From JB111 sp049856295 (lineage in GTDB: Bacteria; Actinomycetota; Actinomycetes; Actinomycetales; Actinomycetaceae), in assembly GCF_049856295.1 (NCBI RefSeq), contig NZ_JBNDMZ010000006.1, positions 198,333-262,332 of the forward strand: 64,000 nt of DNA, written 5' to 3'. The notes under the pieces were generated by a model. The model saw only the letters and a list, made by a program, of their open reading frames with translations. It had not been told where the DNA came from and made no database searches. Made by a program: the position numbers and the translations under genes. This document shows, piece by piece, positions 1 to 6,920 of this stretch (positions are counted from its first letter, which is position 1; each line of letters opens with the position of its first letter).

Positions 1-269
1 GAGGGCATCTCCTGCTCGGCGACGCCGATCGTGCCTGTCCGCACGACCGTGCCGGTGTCGGGCGTGAGGTCGCCGACGAGGACGTGCAGGAGGGTCGACT
101 TGCCCCGGCCGTTCTCGCCGACGATCCCCCAGCGGGAGCGGGGCGTGACCGCGAGGTCGACCCCGGTGAGGACGGGGTGACCGCCGCGGGCCAGGGTGAC
201 GTCGGTGGCGGCGAGCTGCGCATGGTCACGCGCGGGCAGGGTCGGTCGCAAGGGTGGGGTGAGAGTCAT
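1..269 (-). CDS. ABC-F family ATPase, N-terminal fragment (runs off the left edge)
   Basis: Only the first 89 codons are in the window. The ATG at 269 follows the purine-rich sequence GGAGGA by a few bases. The protein opens with an ABC ATPase fold: a conserved entry strand (residues 20-40), then a Walker A motif GENGRGKST, then LLHVLVGDLTPDTGTV, the usual opening of the first nucleotide-binding domain of ABC-F proteins. No membrane segment is seen, which fits the soluble ABC-F class: translation factors and ribosome-protecting antibiotic-resistance proteins. The leader peptide and attenuator-like hairpins upstream favour a drug-inducible resistance ABC-F over a housekeeping one such as EttA. 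The C-terminal half, including the inter-domain linker that sets drug specificity, is outside the window, so substrate class cannot be judged. Confidence 0.85.
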   Translation of the reverse strand, partial: MTLTPPLRPTLPARDHAQLAATDVTLARGGHPVLTGVDLAVTPRSRWGIVGENGRGKSTLLHVLVGDLTPDTGTVVRTGTIGVAEQEMP

Positions 270-274
270 CAGGT

Positions 275-331
275 CCTCCGGACGGAGGCGCGTGCGGCGC
301 TCCGTCTCACGGGTGCCGGCCGCAGGGCCGG
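275..331 (-). promoter_or_regulatory. Attenuator-like hairpins in the ABC-F leader, masking the ribosome binding site
   Basis: Reading on the minus strand, CCGGCC and GGCCGG form a compact hairpin (331-316). Nearer the gene, CCTCCG and CGGAGG (288-275) can pair and bury the Shine-Dalgarno of the ABC-F gene. A competing stem, GACGGAG with CTCCGTC (arms at 306-300 and 287-281), uses the same bases and would free the Shine-Dalgarno. Mutually exclusive stems just ahead of a start codon and behind a short peptide ORF are the hallmark of ribosome-mediated attenuation. The pairing is read directly from the sequence; that it switches is inference. Confidence 0.55.
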
Positions 332-398
332 TCAGCGGGTGGGGTCCGTTCGGCCGACCCGCGGGCCGCAGGGGCGGGCGGGTCGGGGACGGGGTCCC

Positions 399-425
399 TC
401 AGAGGAAGAGGAGCTGATGTGCCAC
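399..425 (-). CDS. 8-aa leader peptide of the ABC-F gene
   Basis: A GTG at 425 opens a reading frame encoding MAHQLLFL and ending in TGA at 399. It lies 7 nt behind a TACGAT -10 box (438-433), so translation would begin at or next to the transcript 5' end (leaderless). An in-frame ATG at 434 would add three residues but overlaps the -10 box. The run of leucine and phenylalanine codons and the position ahead of competing hairpins suggest that a drug-stalled ribosome on this peptide controls the ABC-F gene. Too short for homology; the call rests on architecture. Confidence 0.5.
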   Translation of the reverse strand: MAHQLLFL

Positions 426-432
426 GGCACCC

Positions 433-469
433 ATCGTAGGTGCCGCGCGCGGCGCGTGCCGGTGATTTT
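433..469 (-). promoter_or_regulatory. Promoter of the ABC-F leader, possibly WhiB7-type
   Basis: On the minus strand a TACGAT -10 element (438-433) follows a GC-rich spacer with no recognisable TTGACA. An isolated A/T tract, AAAAT (469-465), lies just upstream of the expected -35 position. WhiB7-dependent promoters of actinobacterial resistance genes have an A/T tract in this place, contacted by the WhiB7 AT-hook. The A/T tract and -10 are seen; WhiB7 control is inference. Confidence 0.4.
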
Positions 470-508
470 CGCTGACGGGCGACGGGCGGACGGGTGCGGG
501 GCCGAGGT

Positions 509-1186
509 CTACGGCAGCCGCCAGTCGATCGGCTCCGCCCCGGCGGCGACCAGGAGCTCGTTCGTCCGCGAGTAGGGGCGCGACCCGAAGAACCCGCGGT
601 AGGCGGACAGCGGCGACGGGTGCGGGGACGCGACCACGGGCGTGTCGCCGAGCATCGGCCGGAGCGTGCCGGCGTCGCGCCCCCAGAGGATCGCCACGAG
701 CGGCTGGTCGCGGCGGACGAGCACCTTGATCGCGTGCTCGGTGACGGCCTCCCAGCCCCAGCCCCGGTGCGAGCCCGCGGCGCCGGGTCGGACGGTGAGG
801 ACGCGGTTGAGGAGCATGACCCCGCGCTCGGCCCAGGGGCTGAGGTCGCCGGTCGAGGGGGTGGGGGCCCCGACGTCGTCGGCCAGCTCTGTGAACATGT
901 TCCGCAGGGACTTCGGCACGGGCCGCACGTCGGGCGCGACCGAGAAGCTGAGCCCGATCGGGTGCCCCGGCGTGGGGTAGGGGTCCTGGCCCACGACGAG
1001 CACGCGCACGTCCGCCAGCGGGTAGGTGAACGCTCGCAGGACGTTCTCCGCCGGCGGGAGGTACGTGCGGCCGGCGGCGAGCTCGCCGCGCAGCTTGTCG
1101 CCGAGGGCGGCGATCTGCGGGGCGACGGGCTCCATCGCGGCGGCCCAGCCGGGATCCATCAGCTCGGTCAACGGGCGGGTCGGCAT
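509..1186 (-). CDS. ung: Uracil-DNA glycosylase, family 1
   Basis: A 225-aa protein of the usual size for family-1 uracil-DNA glycosylases, which remove uracil from DNA and start base-excision repair. The water-activating motif GQDPYP (around residues 66-71) and the DNA-intercalation/His motif HPSPLSAYRGFFGS (around 188-201) are both intact, as is the central MLLNRVLTV segment. The ATG at 1186 lies 7 nt behind a TAGCCT box (1199-1194), so a leaderless transcript is likely. It reads in the same direction as the permease and dehydrogenase genes upstream but seems to have its own promoter. Confidence is high. Confidence 0.97.
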   Translation of the reverse strand: MPTRPLTELMDPGWAAAMEPVAPQIAALGDKLRGELAAGRTYLPPAENVLRAFTYPLADVRVLVVGQDPYPTPGHPIGLSFSVAPDVRPVPKSLRNMFTELADDVGAPTPSTGDLSPWAERGVMLLNRVLTVRPGAAGSHRGWGWEAVTEHAIKVLVRRDQPLVAILWGRDAGTLRPMLGDTPVVASPHPSPLSAYRGFFGSRPYSRTNELLVAAGAEPIDWRLP

Positions 1187-1196
1187 ACCGGCGAGG

Positions 1197-1820
1197 CTAG
1201 TCGGGGACCGGGTCGGCGGCTGGGCCGCGTCCCGTGGCCGGACCGGGTCCGGTGTCCGAGCCCGGGGGCGGGTCGGCGTCCGGGCCGGTGGCCGGAGCGG
1301 GACCCGCCGCGCCGCCGCTCCCGCCGAGATACCGGGCGAAGCGGACGAGCAGCGGCAGCGTCCACATGACGACGAGCAGGCGCACGAGGTGCATGCCGGC
1401 GACGACCGCGCTGTCGACCTCGAGGGAGATCACGGCCGCCACCATCTCCCCGACCCCGCCGGGAACCATGCCGAGGACGGCCTCGGCCGGAGGGAGCAGG
1501 CCGAGCCCGTGCAGGGCGAACCCGAGGCCGACGCCGAGGCCGACCACGAGGACGACCGCGATGACGCCCGGGGTCAGCAGCCGGGCGAACTCCTTGAAGA
1601 TCTCGGGGCCGATCGTGGCCCCGATCGCCGCCCCGACGAGCACCTGCGCGACCGGTGACATGGGGGCGGGCATGACGGTGGTGCCGCCGATGACGAGGTG
1701 GGCGGCCGCGGCGCCGACGACCCCGCCAGAGATCGGCCACATGGGGACGCGCAGGAGGCGGAAAAGCGCGGCCACCGCCACGCCGCCGCCGAGGATGGCG
1801 AGGACCTCGAGCCAGTTCAT
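1197..1820 (-). CDS. AbrB-family permease, second half-protein
   Basis: A 207-aa membrane protein beginning MNWLEVLAILGGG with about five or six hydrophobic segments and the family motif VPGGVGEMVAA (around residues 107-117), the counterpart of APGGLSEIVAV in the upstream gene. The AbrB/ammonia-monooxygenase-like transporter family normally has two such repeats in one chain of about 350 residues. Here each repeat is its own gene, joined by an ATGA overlap, so the two halves probably assemble as a heterodimer in the membrane. The last 45 residues are a disordered, Pro/Gly/Asp-rich tail. Substrate unknown; co-transcription with a 2-hydroxyacid dehydrogenase hints at an organic acid. Confidence 0.8.
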   Translation of the reverse strand: MNWLEVLAILGGGVAVAALFRLLRVPMWPISGGVVGAAAAHLVIGGTTVMPAPMSPVAQVLVGAAIGATIGPEIFKEFARLLTPGVIAVVLVVGLGVGLGFALHGLGLLPPAEAVLGMVPGGVGEMVAAVISLEVDSAVVAGMHLVRLLVVMWTLPLLVRFARYLGGSGGAAGPAPATGPDADPPPGSDTGPGPATGRGPAADPVPD

Positions 1821-2347
1821 CGGGTGGAGAGGTAGGCGACGAGCAGCGGGAGCGCCACGAGCACGATGACCATGACGCGGACGGTGTGGATCGCGACGAC
1901 CACCGACGTGCGTGCGCCCCAGTCCATCGACACGGCGACGATCTCGCTCAGCCCGCCCGGAGCGGTGGCGAGGACCGCCGTCATCGCATCGACCTTGTAG
2001 CGGCGCACGAGGAGGAGCGCGAGCAGGACGTTGAGGAGCAGGAGGAGGGCCACCGAGGCGAGCACGGGGAGCGCGATGCGCGCGAGCACGGACAGGGCGT
2101 GTGGCTCGAGCCGCACCCCGGTCAGGCACCCGATAAGGACGAACCCGACGACGCGGAACCCGCGCGGCATCGTCACCGCCGACGTCCCCGGGATCGCCCG
2201 GTTGGCGAGCGCGGCACCGATGACCGAGCCGAGGAGGATCCCGGCCGGTACGCCGAGAAGGTCGAGCAGGGCCGCCCCCGCCGCCGCCCCGGCGAGGACG
2301 CGCGCGATGCCGCCGAGGGATGCGAGCCGCCCGCGCCCGTCCGTCAC
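1817..2347 (-). CDS. AbrB-family permease, first half-protein
   Basis: A 176-aa membrane protein starting at GTG 2347; the start overlaps the TGA of the upstream dehydrogenase (GTGA) and its own stop overlaps the next ATG (ATGA), so the three genes are translationally coupled. Several hydrophobic helices are visible (for example LVLASVALLLLLNVLLALLL split around residues 90-110) together with the family motif APGGLSEIVAVSMDWG. It is one repeat of the two-repeat AbrB permease family. A single-repeat protein is unlikely to act alone, and the adjacent gene supplies the second repeat. Function is inferred only at family level. Confidence 0.8.
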   Translation of the reverse strand: MTDGRGRLASLGGIARVLAGAAAGAALLDLLGVPAGILLGSVIGAALANRAIPGTSAVTMPRGFRVVGFVLIGCLTGVRLEPHALSVLARIALPVLASVALLLLLNVLLALLLVRRYKVDAMTAVLATAPGGLSEIVAVSMDWGARTSVVVAIHTVRVMVIVLVALPLLVAYLSTR

Positions 2348-3315
2348 AGGCCAGCAGCCCCGGGGTTGACCTCGTCGTCGGACAGGGTGCCGTCGAGGTG
2401 TGCCTCGAGCTGGTCGGCCGCGATCGTCGCGAACTCGTCGAGGACCTCCTCGACAGTCCACCCGATGTGTGGCGTGATGAGGGCGTTCGGCAGGGTCCGC
2501 AGGGGAGAGTCGGGGGCCAGCGGCTCGTCCGCGAACACGTCGAGCCCCGCAGCTGCGAGCGGTCCGGAGCGCAGCGCCTCGACGAGCGCAGGCTCGTCGA
2601 CGATCGCCCCGCGCGAGGTGTTGACGAGGACCGAGCCCTCGCGCATCGACGCCAGCTCGGTCGCCCCGAGCAGCCCGCGCACCTCGTCGGAGAGGCGCAG
2701 ATGGATGCTGACGACGTCGCAGGCGGGCAGGAGCTCGTCGAGCGGGACCCGCGGGATGTCGGGGTTGGGGCTCGTCGCGCCGGGGCGGGCCCAGCCGACG
2801 ACGTCCATCCTGAAGGCCTCGGCGATCCGGGCGACGTTCGCTCCGTGCCGCCCGGTGCCGAGCAGCCCGAGGCGGCGCCCCGCCAGCGTGCGGCCGGTCA
2901 GCGCCGGCCACCCGCCCGCGCTCATCTCGCGCACCGCGGTGGGTAAGTGCCGCAGCGCGCCGATCATCAGGGCGAACGTCAGCTCGGGCACCGCCGCGCG
3001 GGGGCCGTGCGCGCGCCGGCCGTGGGTGACGACGATCCCGCGCTCGCGCGCGGCCCCGAGATCGACGTGGTACGCGTGCCCGCCGGACTGCAGGAGAACC
3101 TTGAGCGACGGGAGCCGGTCGAGCGCGGCGGCGTCGAACCGGGTGCGCTCGCGCACGGCCATGACGTACTCGACGTCTGCCAGGTCCGCGTCGGGGACCT
3201 CGGCGAGCGGGCGATCGAGCACGGTGACGTCGGCGCGGGTCCGCATGCGCGCGATGCCCTCGGAGCGGGCGAGGAGGCCCTCCCAGTCGTCGAGGACGAC
3301 GACGCGCGGGCTCAT
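2344..3315 (-). CDS. D-2-hydroxyacid dehydrogenase, NAD(P)-dependent
   Basis: A 323-aa protein of the D-isomer 2-hydroxyacid dehydrogenase family, which interconverts 2-oxoacids and D-2-hydroxyacids. The Rossmann dinucleotide motif reads GLLGTGRHGANVARIAEAF (around residues 147-165); a substrate/cofactor-site Arg is in NTSRGAIVDE, and the catalytic His is in ITPHIGWTVEEV near residue 287. The ATG at 3315 opens the message. It leads a three-gene operon with the two AbrB half-permeases, linked by 4-bp overlaps, suggesting uptake or export of a hydroxy- or oxo-acid coupled to its reduction. A second, more distant paralogue lies at 37669-38616. The specific substrate cannot be told from sequence. 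Confidence 0.9.
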   Translation of the reverse strand: MSPRVVVLDDWEGLLARSEGIARMRTRADVTVLDRPLAEVPDADLADVEYVMAVRERTRFDAAALDRLPSLKVLLQSGGHAYHVDLGAARERGIVVTHGRRAHGPRAAVPELTFALMIGALRHLPTAVREMSAGGWPALTGRTLAGRRLGLLGTGRHGANVARIAEAFRMDVVGWARPGATSPNPDIPRVPLDELLPACDVVSIHLRLSDEVRGLLGATELASMREGSVLVNTSRGAIVDEPALVEALRSGPLAAAGLDVFADEPLAPDSPLRTLPNALITPHIGWTVEEVLDEFATIAADQLEAHLDGTLSDDEVNPGAAGL

Positions 3316-3396
3316 GCGGTCGCTGCCGCGACCGGCGCGCCGACCTGGGCGGAGGGGTCGACGGCGGCGGTCGCGTCGGCGATCGGGGACAGCGAG

Positions 3397-3507
3397 ATGC
3401 CGCCGCTCGACGACGAGGGTGTGTACCGGGTGACGATGGACGAGTACCTCGAGAACGTCGACGCGGACACGGAGATCTGGCTGTCGTTGTTCGACTACAC
3501 GAGCTGA
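3397..3507 (+). CDS. Possible 36-aa small protein, unrecognised
   Basis: An ATG at 3397 with GGGGA nearby upstream opens a 36-residue acidic ORF ending in EIWLSLFDYTS. Third codon positions are G or C in all but a few codons, as in genuine genes here, and a strong intrinsic terminator begins 24 nt after the stop. The open frame continues upstream without a good start codon, so this could instead be the C-terminal remnant of a decayed longer gene lying across the divergent promoter of the dehydrogenase. No function is recognised. Confidence 0.35.
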   Translation: MPPLDDEGVYRVTMDEYLENVDADTEIWLSLFDYTS

Positions 3508-3530
3508 CCTCGATCCAGGAGAGCAGGCGA

Positions 3531-3564
3531 CCGCCCGGGCACGGCACCAGCCGTGCCCGGGCGG
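3531..3564 (+). terminator. Intrinsic terminator hairpin
   Basis: A perfect 14-bp stem, CCGCCCGGGCACGG with CCGTGCCCGGGCGG, with a 6-nt loop, 24 nt behind the stop of the small ORF at 3397-3507. There is no T-run, as is usual in high-GC actinobacteria. Its position argues that something is transcribed rightward into it. Confidence 0.8.
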
Positions 3565-3635
3565 TTCGCGTCCCCGCGGAGTCAGGTCGGTACCCGACGT
3601 CGGCCAGACCCGTGCCGAGCACCACCGCGCGGTGA

Positions 3636-3665
3636 ATGACAACGCTGTCGTTCTGCCCCTACCAT
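3636..3665 (+). promoter_or_regulatory. Promoter of the DUF3263 gene
   Basis: ATGACA (3636-3641) and TACCAT (3660-3665) are separated by 18 nt, a good match to a primary sigma-factor promoter. Transcription would start near 3672, after the in-frame ATG at 3664, which supports the later ATG at 3730 as the real start. A small inverted repeat GACA-N4-TGTC (3638-3649) overlaps the -35 and could be an operator half-pair. Confidence 0.6.
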
Positions 3666-3729
3666 GGCCATCGCGAGACCCCCGCCGGCCGATGCCGACG
3701 GGCCGACCAGGACGGACGAGGAGCGTGGC

Positions 3730-4029
3730 ATGTCGGCAGCGGTACCCGAGGCCGGATCGGGCACGGGGCGCGCCGCGGCGGACGGCCTCACCGAGGTCGA
3801 GGCCGGCGTGCTCGACGTCGAGCGGCGCTGGTGGCGCTACTCCGGCGTCAAGGAGACGGCGATCCGGGAGCGGCTCGGCATGAGCGGGACCCGGTACTAC
3901 CAGATCCTCAACCAGCTCCTCGACTCCGAGGCTGCGCTCGCCCAGGACCCCATGCTCGTCAAGCGGCTCCGCCGGCTCCGGTCCGAGCGGCACCGCGAGC
4001 GCAGCGTGCGCCGGCTGCAGCTGCCCTGA
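3730..4029 (+). CDS. DUF3263 family protein
   Basis: A 99-aa protein starting at ATG 3730, just behind GAGGAG. An upstream in-frame ATG at 3664 lies inside the -10 box and is excluded. Residues 25-85 form the DUF3263 domain (WWRYSGVKETAIRERLGMSGTRYYQILNQLL, split here by line only in concept), with a helix-turn-helix-like stretch IRERLGMSGTRYYQILN and a basic C-terminus rich in Arg. The family is confined to actinobacteria and commonly sits next to a LytR C-terminal-domain gene, as here. DNA binding is plausible from the HTH-like region and basic tail, but the function is not established. Confidence 0.85.
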   Translation: MSAAVPEAGSGTGRAAADGLTEVEAGVLDVERRWWRYSGVKETAIRERLGMSGTRYYQILNQLLDSEAALAQDPMLVKRLRRLRSERHRERSVRRLQLP

Positions 4030-4096
4030 GAGACGGGTCCGTGTCCCCTGAGCGAGGGTCCGTGACTGCCCGCCGTCGCCGGGTAGCGTGACCCGC

Positions 4097-4723
4097 GTGA
4101 GCGCTCCTGACCAGTACCCCGAGGACGAGTTCGACCGGGCCGCGCGCGAGCGTGCGGCCCACGGCTCGCACCGCGAGCGCGCGCGTCGCGCCTCCATGCT
4201 CCCGCTCATCGCGGTCCTCGCCGCCCTCGTGGTGGTCGTGTGGGTGGCCGCGCTGCTCATCGGCGGGGGCGACGACGAGACCGCGACCGAGCCCGGCCCG
4301 GCCCCGAGCCAGGGACCGGTCGAGAGCCCCTCCGAGGAGGGCGGCGGCGAAGCACCGTCGGACGGCGGGGGAGAGGCCCCCTCCGAGGGTGGCGGCGAGT
4401 CTCCGTCCGAGGGCGGCGAGGACGCACCTGCGGGCGACGTCGACCTCGCGACCGACGTCCAGGTCCTCAACGGCGCCCGCGTGGCCGGTATCGCGGGCCG
4501 CACGGCCGAGACGCTCGGCGCGGCCGGCTTCACCAACGTGACGGCCGACAACATCGGCGACGGCCCGCCCGAGACGTCCACCGTCTTCTACGCGGACCCC
4601 GCGGACGAGGCCACGGCGCAGGAGGTCGCGGACGCCCTGGGCATCGAGGCCGTCGAGGAGGACGCCGAGCAGGCCGCGGCGGCGTCCGTCGTCGTCGTGC
4701 TCCGTCCCGACTTCCAGGAGTAA
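4097..4723 (+). CDS. Membrane-anchored LytR C-terminal domain protein
   Basis: A 208-aa protein: a short charged cytoplasmic part, one transmembrane helix (about residues 34-57, LIAVLAALVVVVWVAALLIG), a Glu/Ser/Pro/Gly-rich linker with repeats of EGGGE-type units, and a C-terminal LytR_C domain (about 115-205, starting DVQVLNGARVAGIAGRTAETL). LytR_C domains occur at the end of cell-wall glycopolymer ligases but here the catalytic LCP domain is absent. The start was set at GTG 4097 because a TAGCGT box (4084-4089) lies 7 nt upstream; the earlier GTG at 4088 is inside that box. Envelope location is confident, role unknown. Confidence 0.85.
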   Translation: MSAPDQYPEDEFDRAARERAAHGSHRERARRASMLPLIAVLAALVVVVWVAALLIGGGDDETATEPGPAPSQGPVESPSEEGGGEAPSDGGGEAPSEGGGESPSEGGEDAPAGDVDLATDVQVLNGARVAGIAGRTAETLGAAGFTNVTADNIGDGPPETSTVFYADPADEATAQEVADALGIEAVEEDAEQAAAASVVVVLRPDFQE

Positions 4724-4860
4724 CCGCCTCCCGGACCGGCCGCGCGCCGGGCCCGCGCCGGCCCCGACCTCCTCAATTCGCTGGCCGCCCCTGCGACCTT
4801 CGCGCAGGATGGGTGACCCGGTCCGCGGAGCCGGACCGTCGAGGAGCGAGAGGAGGCGTC

Positions 4861-5040
4861 ATGTCTGACAGCGAGACTCAGCCGACCGCCGAGGACGTCA
4901 AGGCGAAGATGCGCGAGGCGCTCGAGCGGAAGAAGGCTCGGGGCACCGCGGCCCACGGTGACGGCGGCCACGGCGAGGGCAAGGCGCATGACGTCGCCGC
5001 GCCCGACCTCAAGCGCACGTTCCGACGCAAGTCGGGCTGA
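4861..5040 (+). CDS. DUF5302 family small protein
   Basis: A 59-aa highly charged soluble protein beginning MSDSETQPTAEDVKAKMREAL, with a predicted amphipathic helix rich in Lys and Glu (residues 10-28), a His/Gly-rich middle and the C-terminal DLKRTFRRKSG. This matches the actinobacterial DUF5302 family, whose members end in a similar basic RRK(S/T)G tail. GAGAGGAGG precedes the ATG. It converges on the GH15-like gene with a shared terminator between them. No function is known. Confidence 0.8.
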   Translation: MSDSETQPTAEDVKAKMREALERKKARGTAAHGDGGHGEGKAHDVAAPDLKRTFRRKSG

Positions 5041-5046
5041 GCCGGG

Positions 5047-5074
5047 GCTGCGGCCGTCCACGGGCGGCCGCAGC
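5047..5074. terminator. Bidirectional terminator between convergent genes
   Basis: A 10-bp perfect stem GCTGCGGCCG / CGGCCGCAGC with an 8-nt loop fills the gap between the stop of the DUF5302 gene and the stop of the convergent GH15-like gene. Confidence 0.75.
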
Positions 5075-5079
5075 TCACC

Positions 5080-6693
5080 TCAGTCGGCCGATCCCTGCCC
5101 CTCGGCGGTCGGGATCTCCGCCGGCAGCTGACCGGCCTCCTCGAGGGCGAGGACGGCGAGCACCACGTTCGCGGCGGACCACGCGAGCGGCGCGACCGCG
5201 GCGGGCGACCCGTCGGCGAGGACCTTCTCCGGGATCGCACCCGAGGCCGTGCGATGGGCCTCGACCCACGCGAGCCGACGCACGGCGTCGTCGGGCCGAT
5301 CGTTGACCGCCGCGACCCACGCGTACAGGCTCGTCTGCGGGGTCCACGAGATGCCGTCCCGCCGCCAGCTGCTGCCCGGCGCCAGCCCGCCCGCGGGCCG
5401 TGCCATCTCGCCCGCGGACACGAGCCACGCGGCCTCGGCCCCCGCCGGAGGTGCCTCGGTGAACGGCGGGAGCAGGAACGACGTCGAGGCGTCCCGGCCC
5501 GACACCCCGCGAACCGCCGCAGTCGGGTCCCACGAGGCGTACCGCGTCCAGCCGCGCACGCCGTACGACGCCTCGAGCGCCTGGCCGAGCGCGTCCGCAC
5601 GCCCTCGCGCCCGGTCGGCGAGCTCGTCCTCTCCGAGCGCCTCGAGCAGGGCGGGCGCGGCCTGCAGCCCCGCCCACTGGGGCGCGACGGCGCCGAGCGG
5701 CAGCCGGTCCTCGGGGATCTCCCAGTAGTCCGACGTGGGCTCCGGGAGCGGGCTCGGTCCGTCGGTCGCGGCGAGCACCGCGGTGACCGAGTGCTCGATC
5801 ATCGGTGCGAGCGCCTCGAGGACCGCAGCGCAGTCCGGGGGATCGCCGGTCCCGGCGTCGGCGTCGGCGCCGGCACCGTCGTCGGTCCCGGCCTCCTCGC
5901 CCCCGCCGGCCGCCTGCTCCTCGCAGGCCTCGACGGTGAGCCCGGCGGACCACAGGAGCCACCCGGGGCCGTCGCCCTGGGGCGGCCGGTCGTCCGGCGT
6001 CCCGGACAGGTCGGGCAGGTAGCGGGGCGCGAGCAGCCCGTCGTCGGCCTGGGCCTCCCCGACGGCGACGAGCGCGTCCGCCGCGTCCTCGACGTGCCCG
6101 GTCCGGGCGAGCGCGACGGCGACGAACGCGGTGTCGCGCGGCCACACGTACTGCCACCGCGGATGCCAGGCGGCCAGCACCACGCGCTCGTCGGTGTCCG
6201 CGACCGGTCCGGACGTGCCGCGGCCGCCCTGGAGCGCGTGCAGGTCGAGCAGGGCGCCCGCGACCAGCTCCTCCCACTGCGTGCCGTCGCCGGGGACGAT
6301 CCCGTCCGCGAGCCACCGCCGCTCGCGCGCCGCCTGGAGGCGGGCGGCCGGGAGGTCGGTGGCCCTCTCCGGCACCACCACGCGCGACCCGGGCAGGTAC
6401 TCGGCGTCCCGCCCCGCGGGCAACGAGCGCACGAGGCCGTCCGCCCCGGTGCCGAGGCCGTCCTGGTAGAGCGCGATGTAGGCCGACGTGCCCCCGCGCT
6501 GACCCTGCACCACGTTCGCGCCCGTGACGAGCGCGAGCGAGACGAAGGCGAGCACCGCAGCGATCGCCACCCGGGTCCGGGTGCGGGTGCGGCGGCGTGC
6601 GGGGCGCGTGGCGTCGGAGCTGCGCCCGGTGCCGTGGTCCCGCCCGGTGCCTGTCTCCGCACCCTGCGGAGCGGTCGGTCGGTCGGCGGCCAC
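5080..6693 (-). CDS. GH15-like glucoamylase/trehalase-fold protein, membrane-anchored
   Basis: A 537-aa protein with an Arg-rich cytoplasmic start, one membrane helix (about residues 42-62) and a large outside domain with the (alpha/alpha)6 glycoside hydrolase family 15 pattern: HPRWQYVWPRDTAFVAVAL (around 178-196), the DGLLAPRYLPDLSG loop, TSDYWEIPEDR, and WRRDGISWTPQTSLYAWVAAV with later EAHRTASGAIPEKVL. The last stretch holds a Glu in the place expected for a catalytic base. GH15 enzymes release glucose from alpha-glucans. A Gly/Asp-rich insertion lies near residues 262-285. The start is GTG 6693, 6 nt behind TAGGGT. It could be a non-enzymatic relative; active-site assignment needs alignment. 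Confidence 0.75.
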   Translation of the reverse strand: MAADRPTAPQGAETGTGRDHGTGRSSDATRPARRRTRTRTRVAIAAVLAFVSLALVTGANVVQGQRGGTSAYIALYQDGLGTGADGLVRSLPAGRDAEYLPGSRVVVPERATDLPAARLQAARERRWLADGIVPGDGTQWEELVAGALLDLHALQGGRGTSGPVADTDERVVLAAWHPRWQYVWPRDTAFVAVALARTGHVEDAADALVAVGEAQADDGLLAPRYLPDLSGTPDDRPPQGDGPGWLLWSAGLTVEACEEQAAGGGEEAGTDDGAGADADAGTGDPPDCAAVLEALAPMIEHSVTAVLAATDGPSPLPEPTSDYWEIPEDRLPLGAVAPQWAGLQAAPALLEALGEDELADRARGRADALGQALEASYGVRGWTRYASWDPTAAVRGVSGRDASTSFLLPPFTEAPPAGAEAAWLVSAGEMARPAGGLAPGSSWRRDGISWTPQTSLYAWVAAVNDRPDDAVRRLAWVEAHRTASGAIPEKVLADGSPAAVAPLAWSAANVVLAVLALEEAGQLPAEIPTAEGQGSAD

Positions 6694-6743
6694 CGGGGCA
6701 CCCTACGTGCGCCGCTCGCGCGGCGGGGCCACGCCCCGGTCTC

Positions 6744-6770
6744 CTTGCACTCGACCATCGAGAGTGCCAG
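6744..6770 (+). promoter_or_regulatory. CIRCE-like operator 1 (HrcA) upstream of groEL
   Basis: CTTGCACTC, nine bases, GAGTGCCAG. The core GCACTC-N9-GAGTGC is a perfect CIRCE inverted repeat, the binding site of the heat-shock repressor HrcA. It lies about 150 nt upstream of the groEL start. Confidence 0.85.
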
Positions 6771-6778
6771 ACTCGGAG

Positions 6779-6805
6779 TTAGCACTCTCGACCCGAGAGT
6801 GACAA
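6779..6805 (+). promoter_or_regulatory. CIRCE-like operator 2 (HrcA) upstream of groEL
   Basis: TTAGCACTC, nine bases, GAGTGACAA. The left half matches the CIRCE consensus exactly; the right half has GACAA instead of GCTAA. It begins 8 nt after the end of operator 1, giving a tandem pair. Derepression of groEL on heat shock is the expected outcome. Confidence 0.85.
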
Positions 6806-6920
6806 TCCACCGGCCCGGTGAGGCCGTCCGCCGACGCGGGACATGAGCGCGTCGCGCGGCGGTCGTCCGTCGCGGGCACCTCGGCCGGAACGCCACCACA
6901 CCGTGGAGGAACACACCAGC

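Noticed and set aside
1817..2347. Frameshifted single AbrB gene
   Set aside because: The two halves have a proper stop and start in an ATGA overlap, identical to the couplings elsewhere in the operon, and each half has full coding bias; a split gene is more likely than a frameshift.
6843..6920. N-terminal extension of groEL from ATG 6843
   Set aside because: The extra 26 residues have no counterpart in GroEL, which starts MAKxIxF at 6921 behind a good Shine-Dalgarno.
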